Origin: Solirubrobacterales bacterium
Lineage (GTDB): Bacteria > Actinomycetota > Thermoleophilia > Solirubrobacterales > Solirubrobacteraceae
NCBI GenBank assembly: GCA_019240655.1
Contig: JAFAXX010000036.1
Span: 24,979-88,978 of the forward strand
Length of the DNA: 64,000 bases
Direction: 5' to 3'
Both the position numbers and the translations under genes were made by a program. Of the stretch, positions 19,700-28,204 are shown piece by piece; the first letter of the stretch is position 1; every line of letters starts with the position of its first letter. Under the pieces are notes generated by a model, which saw nothing but the letters and a program-made list of their open reading frames with translations, was not told where the DNA came from and did no database searches.

Positions 19700-21070
19700 T
19701 TACCCCCCGGCTGCCTTGCGGTACTCGGCGATCTGCGGGTCGACGGAGGAGATGGCCGTGCAACCCTGGGCGATCACCATCTTCCCGTTCTCGGGCGTCA
19801 CCGTGTAGTCGGTGTTGTTCGGGATATGCAACGGATACGGGCCGAACGTCCACGGCTGGCACAACATCCCGGTGTCGTAGTTCTTGACGTCGTGGAACGC
19901 CGTGTTCACGCTCTGGACCGTGTACGGCCCCTTGACCGACTCGAGCGCGTGCACCGCGATCTCGCCCTGGGTGAAGCCCATCTGGCTGAAGCTCCCGATG
20001 CCGCCGGTGACCGCCGAACCGTACTGCTTGAGGATTGCCTTGTAGAGGTTCATCGTCGGCGAGTTGGACGCATCGGGCGGGGTCAGCTCGGCGTTCACGA
20101 AGAACTTGTGGTTCCACCTCGGCCCGAGCGCGCTGGCCAGGAAGTCGGTGTTGCACGGGGTCGAGCACCCCCACAGCTTGACCCGGTTCTCGAGCCCGAG
20201 CTTCTGCGCCGCCTGCAGGATCACGAGGGCCTCCGGCGGGGTGAAGTTGAGCACCACCGCCCCGTTCGGGCCGGCGTCCTGGACCTCCTTCAGCGCCACC
20301 GAGTTGGCGTCCTGGATCGGGACGTTCTCGGTCAGCTGGGTGATCGGCACGTGCGCCGCGCCGGCCAGGGCCTGCGGACCGGCCGCGATGTAGCCGGTGC
20401 CGGGCACGTTCGACTGGTCGAAGACGATCTTCGACGGGTGCTGGGTGAGCGCGTACTGCACGGCTCCGTCGGAGCTGTAGCGCGGGCCCATGTTGACGTT
20501 CGAGATGTTGGGCGTCGAGTAGCACTCCGGCGCGATTCCCGCGGCGATCACGTACGTGCCGGTCTTCTCCCAGTAGGCGTGGTTGATCGTGCATTCGAGG
20601 ATGCTCGAGTTGCCCGTCATGCCCAGCACGTGGTTGGTTTCGAGCAGCTGCTTGGCGTCGGCCGCGATCTGCGCCGGCTGCGTCTGCTCGGTCAAGCCGA
20701 TCAGCTTCACGACGTGGCCGTTGACGCCGCCGTTGGCGTTGACGCAGTTGAAGTACGCCTGCTCCATGTTCGGGATATCGGTGAAGTCGGTGCCCGGCTG
20801 CTTGGTGTTGATCGCACCGACCGAGATCGTCGAGCCGGTGGCCCTCACGCCGGGCTTGGGACCGCACTTCGAAGTGTCGGTGCTCGCGGAAGCCGAGCCA
20901 CCCGAACTGCTCGAGCCGCCCGAGTTGGTGGCGCCCGATCCGCCGCTCGATCCACCTCCGCCGGTCTTGGTGCTACTGCTGCTGCCGCAGCCGGCGAGTA
21001 CGGCCGCGACCAATGCCGCGATCACAACGTGACGAAGGCGAAGCCGCGACAAAGCGGGGAACATCCTCAC
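19700..21070 (-). CDS. ABC transporter substrate-binding lipoprotein (Leu/Ile/Val-binding family)
   Basis: Signal peptide with lipobox VLAGCGSS, Ser/Gly linker, periplasmic-binding domain; first gene of the liv-like operon. Confidence 0.85.
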   Translation of the reverse strand: MRMFPALSRLRLRHVVIAALVAAVLAGCGSSSSTKTGGGGSSGGSGATNSGGSSSSGGSASASTDTSKCGPKPGVRATGSTISVGAINTKQPGTDFTDIPNMEQAYFNCVNANGGVNGHVVKLIGLTEQTQPAQIAADAKQLLETNHVLGMTGNSSILECTINHAYWEKTGTYVIAAGIAPECYSTPNISNVNMGPRYSSDGAVQYALTQHPSKIVFDQSNVPGTGYIAAGPQALAGAAHVPITQLTENVPIQDANSVALKEVQDAGPNGAVVLNFTPPEALVILQAAQKLGLENRVKLWGCSTPCNTDFLASALGPRWNHKFFVNAELTPPDASNSPTMNLYKAILKQYGSAVTGGIGSFSQMGFTQGEIAVHALESVKGPYTVQSVNTAFHDVKNYDTGMLCQPWTFGPYPLHIPNNTDYTVTPENGKMVIAQGCTAISSVDPQIAEYRKAAGG

Positions 21071-21144
21071 CTAATTCCTCCTCCTCCTCGAGGTTTCAAC
21101 GCGCCCCTTGTTGGGCGAGGCGGCGGGGATCATAGACAGCCGGC

Positions 21145-21160
21145 TGCTTGCATGCAAGCA
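21145..21160. promoter_or_regulatory. Perfect 16-bp palindrome TGCTTGCATGCAAGCA, candidate GntR operator 1
   Basis: Self-complementary; core TTGCATGCAA shared with second site; lies between divergent GntR and ABC operon. Confidence 0.7.
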
Positions 21161-21207
21161 CGCCCTAACACGACCAAAAGGAAGCCAGAGCTGCCGTGTC
21201 GGGACCA

Positions 21208-21223
21208 CCGTTGCATGCAACGG
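21208..21223. promoter_or_regulatory. Perfect 16-bp palindrome CCGTTGCATGCAACGG, candidate GntR operator 2
   Basis: Self-complementary; same TTGCATGCAA core; centre 63 bp from site 1. Confidence 0.7.
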
Positions 21224-21274
21224 CGCGGCGGGATTACACTGCCGTCGCCATTCGGTCGCGGCGAGGGAGTGCGG

Positions 21275-22027
21275 GTGACGGCTAACGCCGAGAAGACTCA
21301 GATCATGCGCGCGCGGCTGCGCCTGCGCGAGCTCATTCTGAGCGGCGAGTTCCGGCCGGGCGAGCGCCTGGCCGAGCTGCCGCTGGTGCAGCGGCTCGGC
21401 GCTTCCCGCACGCCGCTCCGGCTTGCCCTCGCCGCGCTCGAGCACGAGGGCCTCCTGCGAGGCTTGAAGGGTGGCGGCTACGTGGTGCGGGAGTTCACCC
21501 TGGCCGACATCAGCGACGCGATCGAGCTGCGGGGCGTACTCGAGGGAACCGCCGCGCGGTTTGCCGCCGAGCGGGGAACCCCCCGCCGGGAGCTCCGCGC
21601 GCTGCGGACGATCAACGACGCCGTCCACGAGCTCGTGCACCGGACCGACTACGAGTCGTTTGAGCGCTACGTCGAGTTGAACGAGCGATTTCATGCCGAC
21701 CTCGTCGAGCTCGCCGCCAGCCCGCTGGTGAACCGCGCGCTCGAGGCGATCGTGTCGCTGCCGTTCGCCGGCGCCAGCTCGGCGCTGATCCTGGCCGAAG
21801 CCGAGCTCCCGGAATCGTGGGAGATCCTCGTCATCGCCCACCGTGACCACCAGTCGCTGATCGAGGCCATCGAGCGCCGGCAGGGCGCCCGGGCCGAGAG
21901 CATCGCCCGCGAGCACGCCCGGCTGGCTCTGGCCAACCTCGAGGTGGTCATGCGTCACACGGACGTCCTCGCGCGCCTGCCGGGTGCCTCGCTGCTGGCG
22001 CTGCCGCGCGACGGGGTCCACGCCTGA
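21275..22027 (+). CDS. GntR family transcriptional regulator (FCD-type)
   Basis: LRELILSGEFRPGERLAELPLVQRLGASRTPLRLALAALEHEGLL winged-helix; FCD-like helical C-terminus (RGVLEGTAARFAAER... RFHADLVELAASPLV). Confidence 0.88.
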   Translation: MTANAEKTQIMRARLRLRELILSGEFRPGERLAELPLVQRLGASRTPLRLALAALEHEGLLRGLKGGGYVVREFTLADISDAIELRGVLEGTAARFAAERGTPRRELRALRTINDAVHELVHRTDYESFERYVELNERFHADLVELAASPLVNRALEAIVSLPFAGASSALILAEAELPESWEILVIAHRDHQSLIEAIERRQGARAESIAREHARLALANLEVVMRHTDVLARLPGASLLALPRDGVHA

Positions 22028-23062
22028 TCACCCCGTCCCCGCCTGCGCCGCGGCGGGCCCGGCCGCCGCCGGCTCCGGCTGGTCCCATTCGATCACGAAG
22101 CGCGCCGCCGTGCAGACCTCATCGGCTCCCGGCCGGTAGGCGTCCTCGGCCGGCGGGCTCACCGGAACCGGCATGAACGGCGCGCCGACGCGCTGGATCG
22201 GCGCCTCCAGGAAGTCGAAGGCAGCATTCTGCAGTTGTGCGGTGATCTCGGCGCCGAAGCCGCCGACGGTCACTGCTTCGTGCGCCACGACGGCGCGGCC
22301 GGTGCGCTGCACCGAGGCGGCGATCGTCTCGACGTCGAGCGGAACGAGCGTGCGCGGGTCGATCACCTCGGCGTCGATCCCCTCCCGGGCCAGCCGCTCG
22401 GCGGCCTCGAGCGCGTCGCCGACCAGGCGCGAGGTGGCTACGATCGTCACATCCTCGCCCCGGCGCAGAGTGTGGGCGCGGCCGAGCGGAATCGGCTCGG
22501 GCTCCGCCGCCGTCGTCTCGCGACGGTAATAGAGCGCCTTGTTCTCGACCACGACGACCGGCCCGGGATCGGCGATCGCGCTGGCCAACAGCCCGGCGGC
22601 GTCGGCGGCGCTGCTCGGCATCACCACCTTCAGGCCGGGGACGTGCGTGAGCCAGGCTTCAAGGCTCTGCGAGTGCTGTGCGCCGCTGCGCTGCCCGCAG
22701 CCGCCCTGGGTCCGCAGCACGAGCGGGACGCACAGCTGCCCGCCGGACATGAAGTGCGCCTTGGCCGCCTGGTTGACCAGCTGGTCGAGGGCCAGCGTGA
22801 TGAAGTCGATGAACATGATCTCGACCACCGGCCGGAGGCCGCGCTGCGCCGCGCCGACGGCGACCCCGCAGACAGCGGCCTCGCTGATCGGCGTGTTGCG
22901 CACCCGCTCGCGGCCGAACTCCTCCGCGAGCCCTTCGGTGAGCAGGTAGGGACCGCCTTCGGCAACGTCCTCGCCGAGCACGATCACCCGCTCGTCGGCC
23001 CGCATGGCGCGGGCCAGGGTGTCGCGCACGGCCTTGACGAAGGTGGTCTCGATCTCGCTCAC
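22028..23062 (-). CDS. Thiamine-dependent 2-oxoacid/acetoin dehydrogenase E1 beta subunit (second pair)
   Basis: VIVLGEDVAEGGPYLLTEGLAEEFGRERVRNTPISEAAVCGVAVGAA... EVIDPRTLVPLD. Confidence 0.88.
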   Translation of the reverse strand: MSEIETTFVKAVRDTLARAMRADERVIVLGEDVAEGGPYLLTEGLAEEFGRERVRNTPISEAAVCGVAVGAAQRGLRPVVEIMFIDFITLALDQLVNQAAKAHFMSGGQLCVPLVLRTQGGCGQRSGAQHSQSLEAWLTHVPGLKVVMPSSAADAAGLLASAIADPGPVVVVENKALYYRRETTAAEPEPIPLGRAHTLRRGEDVTIVATSRLVGDALEAAERLAREGIDAEVIDPRTLVPLDVETIAASVQRTGRAVVAHEAVTVGGFGAEITAQLQNAAFDFLEAPIQRVGAPFMPVPVSPPAEDAYRPGADEVCTAARFVIEWDQPEPAAAGPAAAQAGTG

Positions 23063-24066
23063 GCCGGCCTGCACTCCTCGGTCGCGTAGACCAGCTCGGC
23101 GGCCAGGGAAGGGTCGGGGTACGAGCTCTCGAGCGCCACGCGCTCGGCGTCCTTGACCTCCTCGAGGGCCCGGCGCTCGAGCGAGCGAGCCTCGTCGTCG
23201 TCCAGCCACCCCTGCTCGACCGCGTGCGCCTGCAGCCGCGCCACCGGGTCCCGACGCTCCCACTCCGCCTCCGCCGCCGGATCGCGGTATTGCTGGGGAT
23301 CGCCCTCGTAGTGCCCGCGGCGACGGTAGGTCAGGCATTCGAGCAGCATCGGCCCGCGGCCACCGCGCGCCTCATCCAGGAAGGCACGGAATGCCTCCCA
23401 CACGGCGGGCACGTCGCTCCCGTCGACCGTCTCGCGCTCGAAGCCATACGGCGCGACGACGTCGCTCACCTGCTCGATCGTGCTGTGCTCCGCCCGTGAG
23501 GTGAACTCGGCGAAGCCGTTGTTCTCGCACACGAAGATCAGCGGCAGCTCCCACAACGCGGCCAGGTTGACCGACTCGGCGAAGGTGCCGGCCTGCACGG
23601 CGCCGTCGCCGAAGAACATCGCGGTGACCTGGTCGCCGCCGCGCACCCGCGCCGCCAGCGCATCGCCCACGGCCAGAGGAAGGTTTCCGCCGACCACGCC
23701 GGTGGCGCCCATCATTCCGTGCTGCCGGTCGACCAGGTGCATCGAGCCGCCGAGGCCACGGCAAACGCCGCCCTCGCGTCCCATGAGCTCGGCCATCATC
23801 TTCGCCAGCGGCGCTCCCTTGGCGATCGCGTGTCCGTGAGCGCGATGGCCGCTGTAGATCCCGTCGTCGTCGCGCAGCTGGCGGCACACCGCGGCGGCGA
23901 CCCCCTCGCCGCCGATGCTCAGGTGGATGAGGCCGTAGACCTTGAAGGCCCGCTTGAGCGCAGCGACTCGTTCCTCGAAGCACCGGATCCGCCACATCGT
24001 CGCCAGCAGGTCGAGCCCGGTGTCGGCCTCCAGCTTGGCTCCCGCCGCGGTACGCGATTTGGCCAT
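23059..24066 (-). CDS. Thiamine-dependent dehydrogenase E1 alpha subunit (second pair)
   Basis: GMMGATGVVGGNLPLAVGDALA, TAMFFGDGAVQAGTFAESVNLAALWELPLIFVCENN TPP motif. Confidence 0.9.
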   Translation of the reverse strand: MAKSRTAAGAKLEADTGLDLLATMWRIRCFEERVAALKRAFKVYGLIHLSIGGEGVAAAVCRQLRDDDGIYSGHRAHGHAIAKGAPLAKMMAELMGREGGVCRGLGGSMHLVDRQHGMMGATGVVGGNLPLAVGDALAARVRGGDQVTAMFFGDGAVQAGTFAESVNLAALWELPLIFVCENNGFAEFTSRAEHSTIEQVSDVVAPYGFERETVDGSDVPAVWEAFRAFLDEARGGRGPMLLECLTYRRRGHYEGDPQQYRDPAAEAEWERRDPVARLQAHAVEQGWLDDDEARSLERRALEEVKDAERVALESSYPDPSLAAELVYATEECRPA

Positions 24067-24074
24067 CGCGGCTC

Positions 24075-25055
24075 CTATGCCGCCACGGGCGCCGAACCGA
24101 GGACCTGGCGGACGGCGCCCGCGATCTTCTCCTCGTTGGGCAGGACGTAGGCCTCCATCGGTTCGCTGTAGGCGACGGTGGCGTCGAGCGCGGTGACCTG
24201 CTTGACCGGGGCCTTCAGCGACGAGAAGCCCTGATCGGCGATCCCCGCGGCGATCACGTTCGAGAACGCCCCGTGCGGCGTGCCCTGATCGACCAGCACC
24301 ACGCGCCCGGTCTTCTCGACCGAGGCGAGGATCGTCGCCGTGTCGAGCGGGTTCAGCGTGCGCGGGTCGATGACCTCGGCCGCGATCCCCTCGCCGGCGA
24401 GCGTCTCGGCCGCGGCCAGCGCCCGGCCGACCGTCCAGCCGGTGGCCACGATCGTCACGTCGCCGCCCTCCCGCCGGACCACGGCCTTGCCGAACGGCAC
24501 CAGGTACTCGCCTTCGGGCACGTCGCCGTGCTCGAGCACGAGCAGATAGTGCAGCAGGTAGCAGACCGGGTTGTCGTCGCGGATCGCGGTCGCCATCAGC
24601 CCCTTCGCGTCGGCCGCGGTCGACGGCAGCGCGACCTTCAGGCCGGGGATGCCGCAGAACATGTTGTAGATCGAGCCGGTGTGCTGGCCGGCCCAGCCGG
24701 CGGTGAAGCCGTAGCCGGCCTTGAGCACGAGCGGAACCTTGACCCGGCCGCCGCTCATCAGGTGCAGGCGCGGGGCCTCGTTGACCACCTGGTTCATCGC
24801 CACGAGCATGAACTCGGCCATCAGCAGCTCGACCACCGGGCGGTAGCCGGCGAGCGCGAGCCCGACCGCCATTCCGATCTCGGCCGTCTCGGAGATCGGC
24901 GAGACCCGGACCCGGTCCCGGCTGAACGCCTTGACGAAGTCGTCGTCGTCGCTCGGGGCCACGTCCTGGCCGTAGAACAGGACGGTGTCGTCGCGGGCCA
25001 TCTCGAGGTGGATGGCCTCGTTGATCGCGGCGATGTAGGGAAGCTCTCGGGCCAT
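24075..25055 (-). CDS. Thiamine-dependent dehydrogenase E1 beta subunit (first pair)
   Basis: AINEAIHLEMARDDTVLFYGQDVAPSDDDDFVKAF..RVRVSPISETAEIGMAVGLA... EVIDPRTLNPLD. Confidence 0.88.
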   Translation of the reverse strand: MARELPYIAAINEAIHLEMARDDTVLFYGQDVAPSDDDDFVKAFSRDRVRVSPISETAEIGMAVGLALAGYRPVVELLMAEFMLVAMNQVVNEAPRLHLMSGGRVKVPLVLKAGYGFTAGWAGQHTGSIYNMFCGIPGLKVALPSTAADAKGLMATAIRDDNPVCYLLHYLLVLEHGDVPEGEYLVPFGKAVVRREGGDVTIVATGWTVGRALAAAETLAGEGIAAEVIDPRTLNPLDTATILASVEKTGRVVLVDQGTPHGAFSNVIAAGIADQGFSSLKAPVKQVTALDATVAYSEPMEAYVLPNEEKIAGAVRQVLGSAPVAA

Positions 25056-25067
25056 GGGGTGTCTCTC

Positions 25068-26093
25068 CTAGGCGTACACGTGGTTCAGGGCGGCTTCCGG
25101 CTCGGGCAGGGCGGCGTCGAGCGCGTACTTCACCGCCGCTTCCATCTCCTCGCGGGCGTCGCGGAGGATCTGGTCGGCCCGGCCGGGGTCGAGCGTGTCC
25201 TCCTCGACGAGCCGCATGCGGAACCGGGGCACGGGGTCGCCGCGCAGTGCGGCCTCATACTCCTCGCGGTTGCCGAACGTGGTGATCGCCTCGTGCTCGG
25301 GGTAGTGCAGCGGCACTCCGGGCGGGGCGATCAGGTTGCCGTGGGCCGACAGGCGGTAGACCTTGGACTCGACCAGCGTCGGCCCGTCGCCCGAGCGGGC
25401 GCGGTCGACCGCCTCGCCGACGGTCTCGTGCACGGCGACCGGATCGCCGCCGTCGACGGTCACGCCGGGCATGCTGTAGGCCTTGGCCTTGGTTGAAAGC
25501 GGCTCGCCGGCGGCGGCGTTGGCGTCCTCCTGATCCGAGCGCGTGGACACGTTGTAGTTGTTGTTCTCCATCACGTAGACGACCGGCAGCTTCCACAGCG
25601 AGGCGAGGTTGAGCGACTCGTGAAAGGCGCCCTGCTTGGAGGCGCCGTCCCCGAAGAAGCAGAGCACGACCTGGCCCTCCTTGCGGATCTGCGCCGCCCA
25701 CCCGGCGCCGGTCGCCTGCGGGATCGATTGGCCGACGATGCCGGAAGTGCCGAGGAAGCCGCGCTCGGGGTCGGCCAGGTGCATCGAACCGCCGTAGCCT
25801 CCGCACAGGCCGTCCTTGCGGCCATAGATCTCGGCCATGATCTTCTTCGTGTCGGTCCCGAGGGCGATCGGGTAGCCGTGGCAGCGGTAGGTGGCCATCA
25901 GCTGATCGCCAGGGCGCATCGTCGCGATCGAGCCGACGATCGACGCCTCGGCGCCGTCGGCCAGGTGGGTGTGGCCGCGGATCACGCCGGGATGCTCCTC
26001 GAAGGTTCGCTTCACGCGCTCCTCGAACTCGCGGATCCGGACCATCTGGGTGTACATCCACGTGAGCCGCTCGGCATCCAGTTTCTCGGTCAC
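25068..26093 (-). CDS. Thiamine-dependent dehydrogenase E1 alpha subunit (first pair)
   Basis: GFLGTSGIVGQSIPQATGAGWA, VVLCFFGDGASKQGAFHESLNLASLWKLPVVYVMENNNY. Confidence 0.9.
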   Translation of the reverse strand: MTEKLDAERLTWMYTQMVRIREFEERVKRTFEEHPGVIRGHTHLADGAEASIVGSIATMRPGDQLMATYRCHGYPIALGTDTKKIMAEIYGRKDGLCGGYGGSMHLADPERGFLGTSGIVGQSIPQATGAGWAAQIRKEGQVVLCFFGDGASKQGAFHESLNLASLWKLPVVYVMENNNYNVSTRSDQEDANAAAGEPLSTKAKAYSMPGVTVDGGDPVAVHETVGEAVDRARSGDGPTLVESKVYRLSAHGNLIAPPGVPLHYPEHEAITTFGNREEYEAALRGDPVPRFRMRLVEEDTLDPGRADQILRDAREEMEAAVKYALDAALPEPEAALNHVYA

Positions 26094-26108
26094 ATCCTGC
26101 TCCTCTCG

Positions 26109-26978
26109 CTATGCCACGCCGGCGCGGAACTGCGCCGCGGTCGTCTCGTAGGCACGGTCGAACGCCTGCTCGATCGGCAGGTCGCGCAGCGCCGCCGAGA
26201 GCACCTCGACTCCCCACGGGCCTCGGTATCCGGCCGCTTGACAGGCCTCGAGGTAGCCGGGGATGTCGAAGTCGCCCTCGCCCGGCAACCGGCGGTGGTT
26301 GACCGTCTCCTCCACGGGATCGGGCATGTTCTCGAGCTGGCCGTCGGAGATCTCCACCCAGGTCAGGTACCGGCTCGGGATGTTGCCCACCTGCTCCGGC
26401 GTGATGCCGAGCTTCGACATGTGCCACGTGTCGACCGCCAGCCCCCCGTTTTCGGCCCCGGCGCCCTCGACGAGCCTCAGCGCCGCGTCGAGATTGTTGG
26501 CCTGCGTGTCGAACGGCGTGATCTCGTAGACCACCTTCGCGTTCGTGTGGTTCGCGGCGTCGCGGCACAGCTCGCCGAACCCTTCGATCAGCTGGTCGAT
26601 CTCGGCCGGGTTGCCGTGGATGTTGCCGACCTTGATGTGGTGCGCGTCGAATGCCGCCGCGGTGTCGAACAGCAGCCGGCGCCGCTCATCGGATGCCGCC
26701 CGCGCCGCATCGCCCCGCGGGAACCAGAAGTTGTCCAGGAACTCGACCTGCAGGTAGCGCAGCCCGGCGTCGTCGAAGATCTGCTTGATCTCCTTGAGCG
26801 TCCGGGTCTCGAGCTGGTGCTCGATGTCGGCGTGCCACAGGCCGAGGCCGGCGAAGCCGACCCGCGCCGCCTGAGCGCATCGCTCGCGCCACTCGAACAG
26901 GCTCCATTCGCGCCCCACATGCACGTCGGTCGGACCGGCAACGGTCCAGTACAGCGCGATCAGCTCGTTCTCGGCCAT
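26109..26978 (-). CDS. Sugar phosphate isomerase/epimerase (xylose isomerase-like TIM barrel)
   Basis: LEIKQIFDDAGLRYLQVEFLDNFW, HIKVGNIHGN, GLAVDTWHMSKLG, WVEISDGQLENMPDPVEETVNHRRLPGEGDFDIPGYLEA. Confidence 0.8.
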   Translation of the reverse strand: MAENELIALYWTVAGPTDVHVGREWSLFEWRERCAQAARVGFAGLGLWHADIEHQLETRTLKEIKQIFDDAGLRYLQVEFLDNFWFPRGDAARAASDERRRLLFDTAAAFDAHHIKVGNIHGNPAEIDQLIEGFGELCRDAANHTNAKVVYEITPFDTQANNLDAALRLVEGAGAENGGLAVDTWHMSKLGITPEQVGNIPSRYLTWVEISDGQLENMPDPVEETVNHRRLPGEGDFDIPGYLEACQAAGYRGPWGVEVLSAALRDLPIEQAFDRAYETTAAQFRAGVA

Positions 26979-27207
26979 CGCTGCTCCTCGTCCGCAGTGA
27001 ATCCGCCATGACTCACGCTATCGCCACCGAGCCGGCCGGACCAGTCGCCGCGTGCAGGCGTTCTTGCCGATCAGTGCGCTGGGCCGTGCCCGTCGCGCGC
27101 CGGGTGTCGGCGGGGAGGGGCCTCGCTGCGCTCGGCGTCCGTGGGACCGGGAGTCCGAGCTGCGGCAGGCGCCCGGCTCCGGGGCGGCCGGGGGCGACGC
27201 CGAGCGG

Positions 27208-27930
27208 CTACATCCGTGCGATCCGGTCGAGCGCCGCCGTCAGCTCCTGCGGGCGAGAGGCCCACGGGCAGTGGTCGGTGTCGAGCTCGATCACCGGGTC
27301 GCAGCCCGCCGCCGCCAGCATTCGCCGCTGGAGCGCCGGCAGGACCGCGCGGTCGCGCAGGCAGGCCACGTATGAGCGCGGCAGACGGCCGAAGCCGTCG
27401 CCGAGCCTGACCGGCTCGGTTAACGGCAGCACCGGCTGGGGCCCCAGGCGCTCGATCCCCCACGCGGCCGTCTCGTTGTCGCAGGCCCCGAACAGGGCGT
27501 CGCGGGCGCCGGCGGCCGGCATCGTGGCCACCGGCGGGTCTCCGTCGACGACCATGTTGGCCTGCACGGCGTCGCCGGCGGCCTCGGGCAGGGCGGCCAG
27601 GTCCATGAGGCTCTGGCCCTCGGCGGGCACGAAGGCCGCCACGTACACTAGCCGAGCGACGTGCTCCGGACACCGCGCGGCCGCCTGGGTGACCACGATT
27701 CCGCCCATCGAGTGCCCGACCAGGACGGCCGGCGCTCCCGCGGCGAGCGCCTCGCACACCTTCCCGGCATAGGCCGCGAGCGTGACCTCGGCGAGCGGCG
27801 TGCGGTCGCCTCCGGCGCCGGGCAGGTCGATCGCCTCCACGGTGTGCCCGGCATGGCGCACCCCGGTCGCCACCCGCTCCCAGTTCGCGGCGCTGCCGAA
27901 CGCGCCGTGGACGAGCATGATCCTCGCCAT
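27208..27930 (-). CDS. Alpha/beta hydrolase
   Basis: MLVHGAFGSAANWERVATGVRHAGHTVEAIDLPG, VGHSMGGIVVTQ nucleophile elbow, DTDHCPWASRPQEL. Confidence 0.88.
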   Translation of the reverse strand: MARIMLVHGAFGSAANWERVATGVRHAGHTVEAIDLPGAGGDRTPLAEVTLAAYAGKVCEALAAGAPAVLVGHSMGGIVVTQAAARCPEHVARLVYVAAFVPAEGQSLMDLAALPEAAGDAVQANMVVDGDPPVATMPAAGARDALFGACDNETAAWGIERLGPQPVLPLTEPVRLGDGFGRLPRSYVACLRDRAVLPALQRRMLAAAGCDPVIELDTDHCPWASRPQELTAALDRIARM

Positions 27931-27977
27931 CTCCTCCTCCTTGCTCGCGGTCTCCGAGCGGAATCGTAATCGGCGAT

Positions 27978-28089
27978 CCCGGGCGCAAAACCGCTCCGAG
28001 TAGTTATCGTGACGCCCGGGCGCAAACCGCTCCGAGTAGTTATCGGTGACGCCCGGGCGCAAACCGCTCACGGTCGCTATCGGCTACGT
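27978..28089. repeat. 37-bp tandem repeat, two near-perfect plus one diverged copy (cccgggcgcaaaccgctccgagtagttatcggtgacg)
   Basis: Copies at 27978-28014, 28015-28051 and 28052 onward, in the spacer between divergent genes. Confidence 0.9.
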
Positions 28090-28204
28090 CCCGGCGCCAC
28101 CGTTCGGGCATCCCGGCCGCAGCCGCCGCCCGACTAGACTCCAGCCCCCGCTCGCATGACAGCGCGAACGGCGGGTAGATCCCGGGAAGAGGAGAGTTCG
28201 ACGG

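Noticed and set aside
18701-22027. 1108-aa plus-strand ORF
   Set aside because: Only 21275-22027 (GntR) is genuine; the upstream part is antisense to livH and the substrate-binding protein.
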